The translations under genes and the position numbers were made by a program. Below, piece after piece: positions 54,644 through 64,000 of a DNA stretch of 64,000 nucleotides (positions are counted from its first letter, which is position 1; the number at the start of each line of letters is the position of its first letter). The notes beneath the pieces are model-generated. The model ran no database searches and was not told the origin of the DNA. It worked only from the letters and a program-made list of their open reading frames with translations. The stretch is from Pythium myriotylum (Eukaryota; Oomycota; Peronosporomycetes; Pythiales; Pythiaceae): positions 558,001 through 622,000 of the forward strand of contig JALJCQ010000007.1 in assembly GCA_023091665.1 (NCBI GenBank), written 5' to 3'.

Positions 54644-56455
54644 AGTAGAAGACTTTCAATTCGAACGAATCTACCAGCATCAGAATGGTTCCACGTGGAT
54701 CCCAACACGATTGATGAAGAGCGGGGCCGCGAAGAAGTCACGTGCGTGCCCGAAAGATGAAAGCGACGGCGACTGTGGGTGGAGACGTCAGCCCCGAAGT
54801 AGTCTTGGCGATTCGAATGGGCCCACACATTAAGGAAGTGTCAGCATCATCTCGCTTTAATGCAATCTCCGCAAGACCAAGTCGGATTCGGTACCAAGTG
54901 CACCAAGGTCTCGTGTGGAAAAGATTCGCACTTGCGAGTGGAGCCAGCCCAGCATTTGCACGCTCATCTTCGTCAAGATCCAAATCCCGACCAGGTTCCT
55001 GATGCTGTGCTGACTGCGGTGCGTTCACTGGACACAATTGATGGTGATCACGTGCTGTTGGACTCCAGCGCTGAACCTCGAAAGCGAACAGTTTGCGCAT
55101 CATCCTCGAGCAAGAGATGGACTCGAAAAGCGAACTTGATGCCATAGAAACGAACACTCGGAAGTTTTCCGCTTGTGAATTCAACATCCAGGGACGAACG
55201 ATGGTCTCCTTCCTAGGTGGGATATCGTCGCCATTCACTGCTGAACCGTCGCAAGATACCGAGTCATCTTCTTCTATAGATCAATGAAGCGTCTGCACAC
55301 AGCATAGTCGAGAAACCTCCATGGAAATACACATCCAAACGCTCCAGTATAGACTCTTAGCTCCTGGGGACGTCATCAATGGGTCGGAGTTCTCACATTT
55401 CTCATGGCGAACTTAAATCTTTCAACAACGAAGGGGAGAGATTAGCTCCAGCGTGGATTCCAGCGTGGATTCCGGCGTGGATTCCAGCATGGACTCCAGC
55501 GTGATATCGAGCGTAGATACGCGAACACACCAATGACAATAATGTGCCCATGCTAGGAGCAGTCAAGCATATCCAATGTCAACGGACACAGGATGTACAT
55601 CCTGGTCTGTCTTGAATATGGTGGACTTCATAGAAGATTTGTTTGGAGCAATGAAGCCATACCTGGCCGTTTCCGAGGGAAGACGGCGACTTCTTTGGTT
55701 ACGCACTTGTGGCGTCCGCATGAAGATAACAACACCAGAACTGAGAATTGAGATTACCTCGCCACAAAATTTTACGGCGGCTGTATGCCTCACCACGTTT
55801 ACAACATCCTGGTTTTGATCAACGCCGACACAAACTCGGAACCTCTTCTTCCGATGGTTCATTATCATCCGTTGGACTCGACTGAGCCGAAATTTCTTTA
55901 GGTACAAAAATGAAGCAATAACCCAGTTGACCACAATTGGGCGTCACAGCATAGCTCTCGAGTTTTTTTGCTTTCACACGAGATGCTCTCCCTCCCAATA
56001 CTTCGCTCACCTGGACCATTGGTCCTCCTAGTCCTTTCGGATCCGTGGGCTGGCAGTCCCATGGATGAAGGTCATCGGAAAGCAGTGAGTCGGACTTGTC
56101 GCATCTCATACCTCAGATCAAATACCTGTAGCTATCGGTCATCAAGAGAGCGAACTCCGTCTTCTGTCCACTGGAGAATGGCTCAGCCTTCGGCTGATGT
56201 CCTCGGCGATGTCCACTGATTGACAGCTTGAGACCTTGAGACACGAAGACGTCCCTCACCTTGCTGTCACTGGCACGCAGGCTGTGGCTGTATATTATCC
56301 ATCAGCGGCAACCGTGAGACTGCTGGTGCAGTGATCGTCAAGGGCTTCAAGCGGAGGTAATGGTTGTTCAGCTCAGATTAAAATCGGAGAGCTCACTATC
56401 CGACCGGCACCCTCAACGGCAAGGGAACTGGTCACAGAGCTTCCCCCACGCATTC
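54644..56455. other. Intergenic region with a 12-bp minisatellite
   Basis: No confident gene. Frames at 54,738-55,238 (minus), 55,093-55,287 (plus) and 55,563-55,934 (minus) are open but show no domain. A 12-bp repeat, consensus CCAGCGTGGATT, is repeated about five times at 55,448-55,507 with drift. From about 56,280 the sequence is homologous to that upstream of member D. Confidence 0.4.
55448..55507. repeat. 12-bp minisatellite
   Basis: About five copies of CCAGCGTGGATT with substitutions increasing to the right. Confidence 0.85.
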
Positions 56456-56826
56456 ATGCGATCCTCAAGTGCAAACGGTGGGACAGCTAGAGGTCCACGA
56501 GGAAGTATAACGCGAAGAGTGGCCTCTGATGACAGGCAGCCAGGTGCAAGGGGAACACTAGGCTCGACTTTGTTCCGTGTCGCCGTTGGTACGTGCGAAG
56601 GGGTAGAGTTCAGCGCTGATCCCCCGCTGATGACTCGGCGTGTGTTGATGCAGCCGTAGGGGCGTCTAGCTTGTCGCTGTGCCTCCTCACGATTTGCGTC
56701 GTGCTCGAGTTCATTGAAGTCGACACCGGGGTGAAGGTTGTGGAAGCTACGATGTTCTTCGGGGCGTACGGAGTGTGCTGGCTGGTAATCATCAAGGCGA
56801 TCAAGTTGCTGAACGCAGTGCTGTAG
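56456..56826 (+). CDS. Small two-TM membrane protein, family member E
   Basis: Two exons (56456 to about 56590, and about 56653 to 56826) give about 103 residues. The phase-1 intron is GTACGT...GATGCAG with the same junction codon as member D. Exon 2 encodes AVGASSLSLCLLTICVVLEFI and ATMFFGAYGVCWLVIIKAI, ending KLLNAVL. Exon 1 is basic and Ser/Gly-rich (SSSANGGTARGPRGSITRR). An in-frame ATG at 56,360 would add 32 residues. The exon borders are approximate by one to a few bases. Confidence 0.52.
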
Positions 56827-57320
56827 GCGGTGCTCTCTATGAACAAATTACCCGGTCGTCCGAAATGCTAAAGCCTCTTAGATCTTAATCCACGAACCAA
56901 CAACGTGATCTCTATACCGTGGGGTGTATGGACATATGGAAGTCGACAGATACGCTTGCCTTGCACCGACAACATTGTCGAGAAAAGCACGAGCAGATAC
57001 GGCAGGATCAGCGATACCCTAACGTACAAGAAGCTCTCTGGACCACGCAAAGCTCTCCCGAGAGCGACGTGCGTGCCAAGCACGACAACGCGTTTCTCGC
57101 ATCAAGGATACATTCGTGTCGACGCCCGTTGTACGAACGTGTTTAGTCGCTTGACTCATTCATGGCGGTGCGTAGTCTGAGATAGAGAAGGTGCTCAGCC
57201 GAGCCATGGACCCTGCTTATGCTGTATCGTGCTGGGTGGCATCCAACATGAGAAGAATGGCGTTTGGCTTTGTCCAGCACATGACTCTCGACTGGATATA
57301 TTCTTACATACTACGAACGC
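56827..57320. other. Intergenic spacer
   Basis: No gene is recognised. It lies between the convergent 3' ends of member E and the phosphatase. Confidence 0.45.
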
Positions 57321-58871
57321 TTACTCCTTACACTCCTGGCCCGCCGAGCCATCCTTGGGGATGTACCAGCAGTGGCCGACCTGCTTGCCGCCACGGACGG
57401 TCGCCGTGGCGTCCTCAGCGAACTTCCACTTGTTGTCGAACGTGATGAACCGCGCTCGCATCCAGTCCTTGGAGAACGAGAGCTCGAAAAAGCCGTAGGG
57501 CGAGTCCTTACCAGCCCAGACCTGTTTGACGTTGGTCACGTGCGGTGGCGGCGCGCCGATCGACTCGGCCTGGATACCACCGCCGGCACCGTTCGTGATG
57601 AAGTGTGTCTTGAAGTCGGCAACGTCGTGGCTCTCGGCGTGCGTGTGGCCGTTGATGAAGAGCTGGACGCCTCCCTTCTCGAGGGCGTCGAACCAGACCT
57701 TCATCATGTTGGTGTCCATGTGGAAGTGCGGCGAGTAGTGCGAGTTGACGATCTTCCAGTCAGCCTTGGACGCTTGCGTGTCGGCGATCAGCTGCTTGAG
57801 CGAGTCGTCGGTCCACTCTTTGAACTTGGCCGCGCACGCGTCGAACATGGCGTTGTCGCCACCAAAGCAGAGCTTGTGGCCACGGTGGACTGTGTTACAG
57901 TTGACGTAGTCCGGGTCCGTCTTCTTCTTCGGGCCGAGGTAGCCGTAGCACTGGCAGCAGACCTGCTCGGCGCCGTGGACCGTGGCGTCGTTCGTGTCAA
58001 CGTTGAAGATGTCGACCGTCACGCCCGTAGCCTCGTCCTTGATGGTCTCCTTGTAGTAGTGGCTCGGGAGCTTCCAGCGGTCGCCGTTGGGCGACTTGTA
58101 CGTGGCCTGCGCATCGAAACGCGCGTCGAGCGCGTCCAGCATCTCCTTTTGCGACTTGCACTCGGTCCATTCGTTGTCGGATTCACCGCAGATGTAGGCC
58201 GCTCCACCGTAGTCGTGGTTGCCCATGACGTTGAGCCACGGGATATCACGCAGCGACTCTTGCTTGTACTTGGCCTCGAACGTGTCCGCGAAGCGGTTGG
58301 CCTGGTCTCCCTTGCCCACGCCGTTCCAGTAGAAGTTATCACCGTGGCTGAGCACACACTTTGGCTTGAGCTCGGCGGCCGAGAGCGAAAGCAAGTACGC
58401 GACTTGGTCCTGAGCCTGCTGGTCACGGTAGAGGCTTTCGCCGTCCTCCTTCTCGTACTTGGAGCAGCACGAGTCACCACCGGGCGAGACACCCCAGTCA
58501 CCGATAGCGAGCGCGTGGAGCGAGAACTTGGCCTGCGTCGGGTCGGTCGTCGGCGCCGACACCTTGCTTGTGTTGGTCGCCGTGCTCGAGCCGCCGCTGG
58601 GCTTGACCGTGCCCGACTCGGTCTGCGCCGACGAGTTGGAGAAGCCCATGTTGCTTCGGCTCGAGCCGCTCGACTTGTTGGAGCTTCCGGACGTGCCGCT
58701 CGACTCGTTGGCCGTGCTCGTGTCGCTCGACTTGCCCGTCACCACGACGGCACCGACGGCGACGGCCGCGACGGCCGCGATGGCCACGACGCCGATGAGC
58801 AGCTTCTTCTTGGGGGCACCGCCCTTGCGCTTGTCATCTTCGCCGAGCACGGGGTCGAACTGCGAGGCCAT
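57321..58871 (-). CDS. Membrane-anchored purple acid phosphatase-like enzyme (ACP5 type)
   Basis: A single exon of 516 residues. Residues 1-22 are cytosolic and basic (KRKGGAPKKK), 23-45 form one membrane anchor (LLIGVVAIAAVAAVAVGAVVVTG), and 47-108 are a Ser/Thr/Asn-rich stalk. The metallophosphatase domain has GDWG at 124-127, GDNFYWNG at 177-184, GNHDYGG at 217-223, VNSHYSPHFH at 375-384 and NGHTH at 407-411. These are the metal ligands of the purple acid phosphatase family, including the tyrosine of GDNFY that gives the colour. Size of the domain and motif spacing fit the small ACP5/TRAP type. It would hydrolyse phosphate esters outside the cell or in the vacuole lumen. The several extra cysteines (CCSKYEK, VCCQCYG) suggest disulfides. 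Confidence 0.93.
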   Translation of the reverse strand: MASQFDPVLGEDDKRKGGAPKKKLLIGVVAIAAVAAVAVGAVVVTGKSSDTSTANESSGTSGSSNKSSGSSRSNMGFSNSSAQTESGTVKPSGGSSTATNTSKVSAPTTDPTQAKFSLHALAIGDWGVSPGGDSCCSKYEKEDGESLYRDQQAQDQVAYLLSLSAAELKPKCVLSHGDNFYWNGVGKGDQANRFADTFEAKYKQESLRDIPWLNVMGNHDYGGAAYICGESDNEWTECKSQKEMLDALDARFDAQATYKSPNGDRWKLPSHYYKETIKDEATGVTVDIFNVDTNDATVHGAEQVCCQCYGYLGPKKKTDPDYVNCNTVHRGHKLCFGGDNAMFDACAAKFKEWTDDSLKQLIADTQASKADWKIVNSHYSPHFHMDTNMMKVWFDALEKGGVQLFINGHTHAESHDVADFKTHFITNGAGGGIQAESIGAPPPHVTNVKQVWAGKDSPYGFFELSFSKDWMRARFITFDNKWKFAEDATATVRGGKQVGHCWYIPKDGSAGQECKE

Positions 58872-60826
58872 TTGGTGTCGACGGTCTCAGTTGGCAAGAG
58901 AGTGAATGAAGAGGAAGGAACCTCCAAAAGACCGGAGGAGAGGACCGCTGGGCCGTCGTGGAGTCGATGCGAAGAGAGACCGGCTCGTCTTCTCCATCGA
59001 GCGAGTGGGTGGATAGGTGCGTGGAGAAGGAAGCAGGGGCTTTCCAGAAGAGAACGCTCCAGCTGGCGAGCTGGCGTTGTCGCATTGCCATTGACGGGAA
59101 GACGGGGTCACGAGACACGAAGTACTGAGATAAGAGTGGTAGGAAGTGATGGGATTGGTTAATCAGAGGGCAAGAGACCAATGACGTGCCAGGAAATGGC
59201 ATCACCCATTGGCGTGACTAATTGCCCACTTAGTCCACCCGATCGGAAGCAGCTGGCGCAGCAGGCACGCTTTGCAGGGGTGATCACTTGCCAGTGGCGT
59301 CGACAATAGAGATCGGATATATTCCGTGTATCAGTTATCGCAGGTTCAATTTATACTCAAAAGAGAGGTGAAGGAAAATGTTGGATAATATTATTTGAAA
59401 CGGGGTATTAAGTATTGCATGGTGTCACGAGAAGGTTGACGCCTGGGTTTTGGAGGGAGAGAGCGCTGTCGGCGTGAAGCCATGGCGCGGCGTGGAGCAG
59501 CGACATTGTGATGTCGTTGAAGGCCGCGACGAGCGAGGAGACTCGTAAGTCTCCCCACTCGCCGCGGACTTGCTGATCCCCTCGCTCGTCGCAGCCTCGA
59601 CAACATTACAATGCATGGACCAGGTTGTTTTAATCTGCAAATGCGATCTGGTCCGTTTGAGTACATGGTAGCCTCAAGGTGACGCGACGGGCTTCCCCAC
59701 GCCGTCGAGCATGCGAAACGCCGTGCGAACGCAGTCGCTCGAAATATTCCAAGGGTGCAACTCAGTTCTCCAGTCGAGAACTTTGATTTTCTGATTGACT
59801 TGAAGGTGGTGAGGAGGAAGAGCAGGAAACAGAAGAAAAACGAGGAGCAGGCGCAGCGTGATCAAACTGTGGACGCTGAACTTCTCACTTGGTCTTTTCT
59901 CGGTGGTCCACTTGGAATCCAAATTCACGTGGCTCTTGGTTGACGTCTTCTTCGGTCTCAGTGCAGAGCTCTTCAACCCACCTCGCCCGAGTTGTCCTTG
60001 GTGGGTAAACGATTGCTTCGGCTGATGAGTATGGATACCCACATCGCAAGTCGGACATGGAGCAATTAACTCCAGACAAGCTGGTCAGGCGTAACATCAG
60101 TCACTACACGTCTCAGCGTCTTCAAGCCCAAGAGCTTGTTGTCCACAAGCACAAGGAGCTCGACGGGCGACGTCCGCGCACTCACGATGTACGTGGCGCT
60201 CGGTGGCAAAAACAAGAGTATGGCCCAAGTTTTGTGGCTGCGAGCCCGCGGCAGTAATTTCGCTCAGCAATCCTCGGAATGTTACCATCCGGTCACTTGC
60301 GTCCAGGCCGCTTTCACCCATACACTCCGCGGCCATCATGACCATCTCGTGCACGAGCCTCATGGAGACTAGGAATCTCACGCATCCGATCTCGCATCAA
60401 CTTTGTTCAATATCCCATTGAGATCTGAAGGCTTCTATGCACGCTTCCTCACAGAAACCCAGGCCTACTCGCCGGACTGAACTCTCCTCGAAGGACGCCT
60501 CAGGACTCAACTTGAGTTGCCCGCTCGTTCGCGATTGGTTCGCGCGTCGTTTCCTCAGATCCGGATGTCGCTTCTTACTACATCAAGTGAGCTCGTCGTG
60601 ATTGCAGACGATGTCCGCTCCGCTGGAATTCGCCGGGAGCGTAGAGTTCCTGGAGTGAGCCGGAATGCCAGACGGTCGGGTGCAAACTCAACTGCTGGAA
60701 GCGACTGTCCGTCCAAGCCGGAACCGCATGGTCTCCTTTAGCGCGACCGGCTCACTTGGAAATTTGTGGTCTCGCACCCGAAAACCATTTCTCCCTCGCC
60801 TGTGGAATCACCTGCCAGCGTCTGCC
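58872..60826. other. Intergenic region, possible unassigned multi-exon coding on the minus strand
   Basis: The phosphatase promoter lies at 58,872-59,200, with one ATTGG near 59,153. Between 59,674 and 60,363 minus-strand frames look partly coding: an ATG at 60,363 opens MRLVHEMVMMAAECMGESGL and reaches a GTGAGT donor at 60,185, and a last-exon-like piece ends FRMLDGVGKPVASP at 59,674 after an AAG acceptor. The pieces could not be joined in frame. I do not name a product. Confidence 0.35.
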
Positions 60827-62149
60827 ATGAGACTCGCGTGGCTTGCCGCGTTGGCCTTTGGCTCGGCGCGCGCCGCGGTCGACATCGACAAGGGGGGCTT
60901 CCTCGCCGACGGCTCGACCACCTACTGCCAGCAGGTCTCGAGTGAGAAGGACGTGAATGAATTCCTCACGCTCAACACGAGCAGCATCGGCCACTGCCCC
61001 GTGACGATCGACATGGTGGTCACGGTCAAGAGCTACACCATGACTTCGACGATCGTCGACGTGACCTGGAGCGTCACGGTCACTGCCGACCGCACCAACG
61101 TTTGGTTCCCTGTGCAGCTCGACACGAATGGCAAAATCACAGTCTCCCCACTGCTACGCGCATGCCCTGTAGGCTCCAACTGCGCCAACAAAGCACAAAT
61201 TATCGAGGCGACGCAGAACGGAAGCAAGTACGGCGGCACGCTGGACCCTGTCGCCGGCAGCAAGCTCGAGCTCTCGTCGTATACGTTCCAGTTCCCGTCG
61301 AGCGGTGATTATACGATCGTCGGCGACGTCAACACGGTCGGCGCGTTCGGCAGCCTCGTGGATAACCTCGTCTTCCAGCGCTTCCGAGCGACTGTGGACG
61401 GCAGCACGGCGCCAGGCACGATCAAGCCGGTGGAAGACCGGCTTGGCACTGGGTTCGGACTGACCACAAGCCCCGGTACAACCCCGGACTCCTCAACCGA
61501 CCGCGTCGTGCCCGACCTCCCCAACAGCACACCCCACTTAAGTGTAGAAGCTCAAGAGGCGACCGGCGCCGGCATTTCGACCAAGCCGAGCAAGGGTGGC
61601 ACGATGAATGCGCTCGTCATGGCTAGTATTGGCGCGGTCGGCGTTGTGATCGCAGCGATGTTTTTCGTGTCTGCACGCAACAAGCAAAAGAACGAAGCAC
61701 AGCCTGTCGATCCAACTGACAGTCTCGACATCGGCAGCATCTACCGCCTCACCGACATGGCTCAGGACGTGCAGTCGATGCGGATGCCGACTCGCCGACA
61801 AGAGGAAGGCAACGGCAGCATTGTGTCGGAGAAATCCGTCGTCACTGGCAGCGATCGAAGCGGCAGCGGGTTCCCGTCGTTTAGCACCATTCGGGACGAT
61901 TCGACAATCCGTAACTTTGAAGTCTTTGAGGAGTCGAACGCGTCCTACCGCATTCCCGTGGGCGCGTTGCGCACGACTGAAGTGGGCGACGGCCCGATGA
62001 CACTGACCGAGATGATGCCGACCTATGGCCGGAAGGACACCATGCGGCTTTCAGAGCTCCTGGCGACTGCCGAGCGCCAAGGAACGAAAGAGCCTGGTCA
62101 ACGCGGGAGCGACGCACGATCCAGTGAAGGAGACACCGTTTGGTTCTAA
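60827..62149 (+). CDS. Type I membrane protein with an oomycete-type extracellular domain
   Basis: A 440-residue single exon from the ATG at 60,827, chosen because it starts the signal peptide MRLAWLAALAFGSARAA. Residues 18-195 form an extracellular domain with four conserved cysteines (C34, C57, C113, C119) and motifs FLADGSTTYC, GHCPVTIDMVVTVKSYT, DVTWSVTVTA, SSYTFQFPSSGDYTIVGDV and FQRFRA. A Pro/Thr/Ser linker follows, then one membrane span at about 261-283 and a 155-residue Ser/Thr-rich cytosolic tail. It is a paralogue of the next gene. I do not know a named domain; the type of protein is a surface receptor or cell-wall-facing protein by layout. Confidence 0.8.
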   Translation: MRLAWLAALAFGSARAAVDIDKGGFLADGSTTYCQQVSSEKDVNEFLTLNTSSIGHCPVTIDMVVTVKSYTMTSTIVDVTWSVTVTADRTNVWFPVQLDTNGKITVSPLLRACPVGSNCANKAQIIEATQNGSKYGGTLDPVAGSKLELSSYTFQFPSSGDYTIVGDVNTVGAFGSLVDNLVFQRFRATVDGSTAPGTIKPVEDRLGTGFGLTTSPGTTPDSSTDRVVPDLPNSTPHLSVEAQEATGAGISTKPSKGGTMNALVMASIGAVGVVIAAMFFVSARNKQKNEAQPVDPTDSLDIGSIYRLTDMAQDVQSMRMPTRRQEEGNGSIVSEKSVVTGSDRSGSGFPSFSTIRDDSTIRNFEVFEESNASYRIPVGALRTTEVGDGPMTLTEMMPTYGRKDTMRLSELLATAERQGTKEPGQRGSDARSSEGDTVWF

Positions 62150-62884
62150 TCCATCCATCAACCAATCCACCCACCCACATCATCCCCTCGCGGGAGATAC
62201 AAGATACCGTGCGCTGCCCTCCGCACCACGTTACTTGATGTAGATCCTCTGTGTTGTCCACGTAAGAGAGCGAGTCGGGAGTAATCCCACCTAATTTAAC
62301 GCAGTCGCTGTTGCCGTTGCCACCAACTGTTTTGCGTGGAGTTCCATTGTTGTCAAACGCACGGGGGGGGAGGGGGTGGTAAACCGTGATGGAGTCGCGA
62401 AGTAGGAAGAGTTGGTGAGGTCCGAGCAGACTGGGAAATGAAAGGCCTTGCATGCGAGAACTGAAAATCGCTGAAGCCGCACAATCTATGTGCATCTATG
62501 AACAGTCGAAGGCTGCAGCAGCTGCGGGAGATCACATCTGGTTGATGATGGCCTTGATTGTCTTCCTGGATTTGAGCGGAGACAAGAAGACAAAATTTAC
62601 TAAAAACGCGTACAATGGAACTTTCAGCTGTATAGGAGTTATAAGAGTCTTCTCATAAATAGTTAAATCTTTTTTGTCCATCAACTAATGAGTTCAAAAA
62701 GCAAAATCTATTTGATCATAGAGTGTGCAGTTCGCCAAGGATGGGTGATTCCACACCACCTACTCAGACAATCCGCACCGAACCGGACATCCCGGCAAGA
62801 CGGACCCACGCCGCAGCAGGGGTCACGGCCACTGGCTTCCCATACTCCGAAACTTGCCGTCACGAACGAGGTAACTTTGTTCCG
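62150..62884. other. Intergenic spacer between the paralogues
   Basis: No gene is recognised. A G-rich segment GGGGGGGAGGGGG lies near 62,363. The open frame of the next gene extends upstream to 62,723 without a better start. Confidence 0.45.
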
Positions 62885-63934
62885 ATGCAACTCGGCGGCA
62901 GTCTCGCTCTGCTGCTCGCGCTTTGCTGCGGCATCACCGCCGCCGAGAAGAGACTCGATGAGTTCCAAGCCGACGGAAAGACGAGCTACTGCAAAGTCAC
63001 ATGCGGTCTTCCAACGACGCCGTTCTCTGCGCTTCAGCCTTCAAACACCGGTAGATGCCCCGTCGACATCTCCATGACGGTCTCCGTAAAGAGCTTCACA
63101 GCAGTGTCGATGGTCTTGGACGTGACGTGGAGTCTCTCGCTCAATGCGAACCGGTCCGAGGACGAGTTTCCATTGAGCGTTTTTGAGAATACGTTCACCT
63201 TTGCGCATAAGGTGGTCGCGTGCACGGTGGACTCGGATTGTGGGACGTTGGAGGACCTCGAGGGATCTGTCGCCAATGACGATGAATTTCCGGACACTGT
63301 GGATCTCACAAGCAAGGCTCCAATCAAGCTCACGAGCTACAGGCTACGGCTCCCTCCTACGAGCGACTACGTGGTCGTTGGCGACGTCTCCATCGCGAAT
63401 GACGACGGGAAGATGGTGGAAGTCTACGCGTTCCAGCGGGTCCGTGCAGCAGCCGACCCGCTAACACCACCCGCCACGGTCCGGCCTGACACCGCAGCTA
63501 TCGTCACTCCAACGGAAACGCCAGTCCCAAGTTCCACAACGAATCCAATCGCCCCAATACCCACAGGACCGGCTGTCGCACCTGAGCCTACGGATTTGGC
63601 TTCATCCACAACCTCGAGCTCGGAGGATCAGTTCGTCTGGGTACCGCTTCAACCCGGCAGCACGAATGAGCTGGACACAATAGGGCCCACGACTCCAGCG
63701 GTTTCCTCACATTCATCTACCTCTCAATCAAGCAACTCGTCCGTCTTTGAGAACTCGGAGAAAGGCGCAGCCTTGTCCTCTCCACAAAGTTCAAGCAACT
63801 CCATGAATGCCATCGGGTTTGCGAGCATCGGAGTGGTTGGGCTTGTTGCTGCCGCGATCTACTTTACGGCAAATCGAGGAGAGAAAACCCCCAACCAAAG
63901 CACAGACAACGCCAGGAATACCTTATCACTCTGA
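62885..63934 (+). CDS. Type I membrane protein, paralogue with short tail
   Basis: A 349-residue single exon. The ATG at 62,885 begins a signal peptide (MQLGGSLALLLALCCGITAA). The extracellular domain (residues 21-192) aligns with the preceding gene: FQADGKTSYC, GRCPVDISMTVSVKSFT, DVTWSLSLNA, TSYRLRLPPTSDYVVVGDV, FQRVRAA, with cysteines at 36, 40, 58, 113 and 119. A Thr/Pro/Ser stalk of about 110 residues follows, then one membrane span at 307-328. Its cytosolic tail is only about 20 residues, against about 155 in its neighbour. The pair is a tandem duplication in the same direction. Confidence 0.8.
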   Translation: MQLGGSLALLLALCCGITAAEKRLDEFQADGKTSYCKVTCGLPTTPFSALQPSNTGRCPVDISMTVSVKSFTAVSMVLDVTWSLSLNANRSEDEFPLSVFENTFTFAHKVVACTVDSDCGTLEDLEGSVANDDEFPDTVDLTSKAPIKLTSYRLRLPPTSDYVVVGDVSIANDDGKMVEVYAFQRVRAAADPLTPPATVRPDTAAIVTPTETPVPSSTTNPIAPIPTGPAVAPEPTDLASSTTSSSEDQFVWVPLQPGSTNELDTIGPTTPAVSSHSSTSQSSNSSVFENSEKGAALSSPQSSSNSMNAIGFASIGVVGLVAAAIYFTANRGEKTPNQSTDNARNTLSL

Positions 63935-64000
63935 CGGAGCAAGCAGATATTATTATATTGATCGTGGTCTCCATCCCAACTGCTGTGCAATGTACACTCA
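63935..64000. other. Window end, 3' flank
   Basis: 66 bases after the last stop codon, without a feature. Confidence 0.5.

Noticed and set aside
57372..59162. A 596-codon plus-strand ORF opposite the phosphatase
   Set aside because: Antisense shadow; low-complexity V/R/L composition.

Overview
The window looks like nuclear DNA of an oomycete, probably of the Phytophthora/Pythium group. The reasons are GC-rich compact genes with GT-AG introns of about 58-82 nt, a DHCR7-type sterol reductase, two genes of flagellated cells (centrin and a ZMYND12-like protein), and transposon families typical of oomycetes (Copia solo LTR, hAT, pogo-like, PIF/Harbinger, MULE, tyrosine-recombinase retroelement). 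This assignment rests on recalled family features, not on a database search.

Positions 1 to about 33.7 kb are accessory, repeat-rich DNA. A decayed tyrosine-recombinase retroelement (4.6-11.1 kb, minus strand) carries Gag-like, RNase H, RT and recombinase regions. A MULE remnant follows. Next comes a tandem array of 1.84-1.86 kb units (12,064-21,248), each with a tRNA-Ala(UGC) gene on the minus strand. A single inverted partial copy, also with an intact tRNA, lies at 2,899-4,146. Two array units contain insertions of one retroposon-like element at or in the tRNA gene, with identical 3' ends and target duplications of up to 18 and 13 bp. From 21.2 to 33 kb lie a chromodomain/protease-like transposon ORF, an uncharacterised transposon-associated ORF, a hAT transposase gene split by a nested pogo-like element, a PIF/Harbinger derivative, and a Copia solo LTR.

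Positions 33.7-47.5 kb hold conserved single-copy genes: a ZMYND12-like TPR protein, an R1R2R3-Myb factor, centrin, nucleolar Noc2, a CAMK-like kinase, an RluA-family pseudouridine synthase and DHCR7. They lie in tight convergent or divergent pairs. The exon structures given were read from splice sites and protein continuity.

Positions 47.6-57 kb carry a dispersed group of small genes (five or six loci, both strands) that encode two hydrophobic segments behind a phase-1 intron. A 1.3 kb non-autonomous hAT element with an 8-bp target duplication sits upstream of the first. I do not recognise this family. The window ends with a membrane-anchored purple acid phosphatase-like enzyme and two paralogous type I membrane proteins with a shared extracellular domain.
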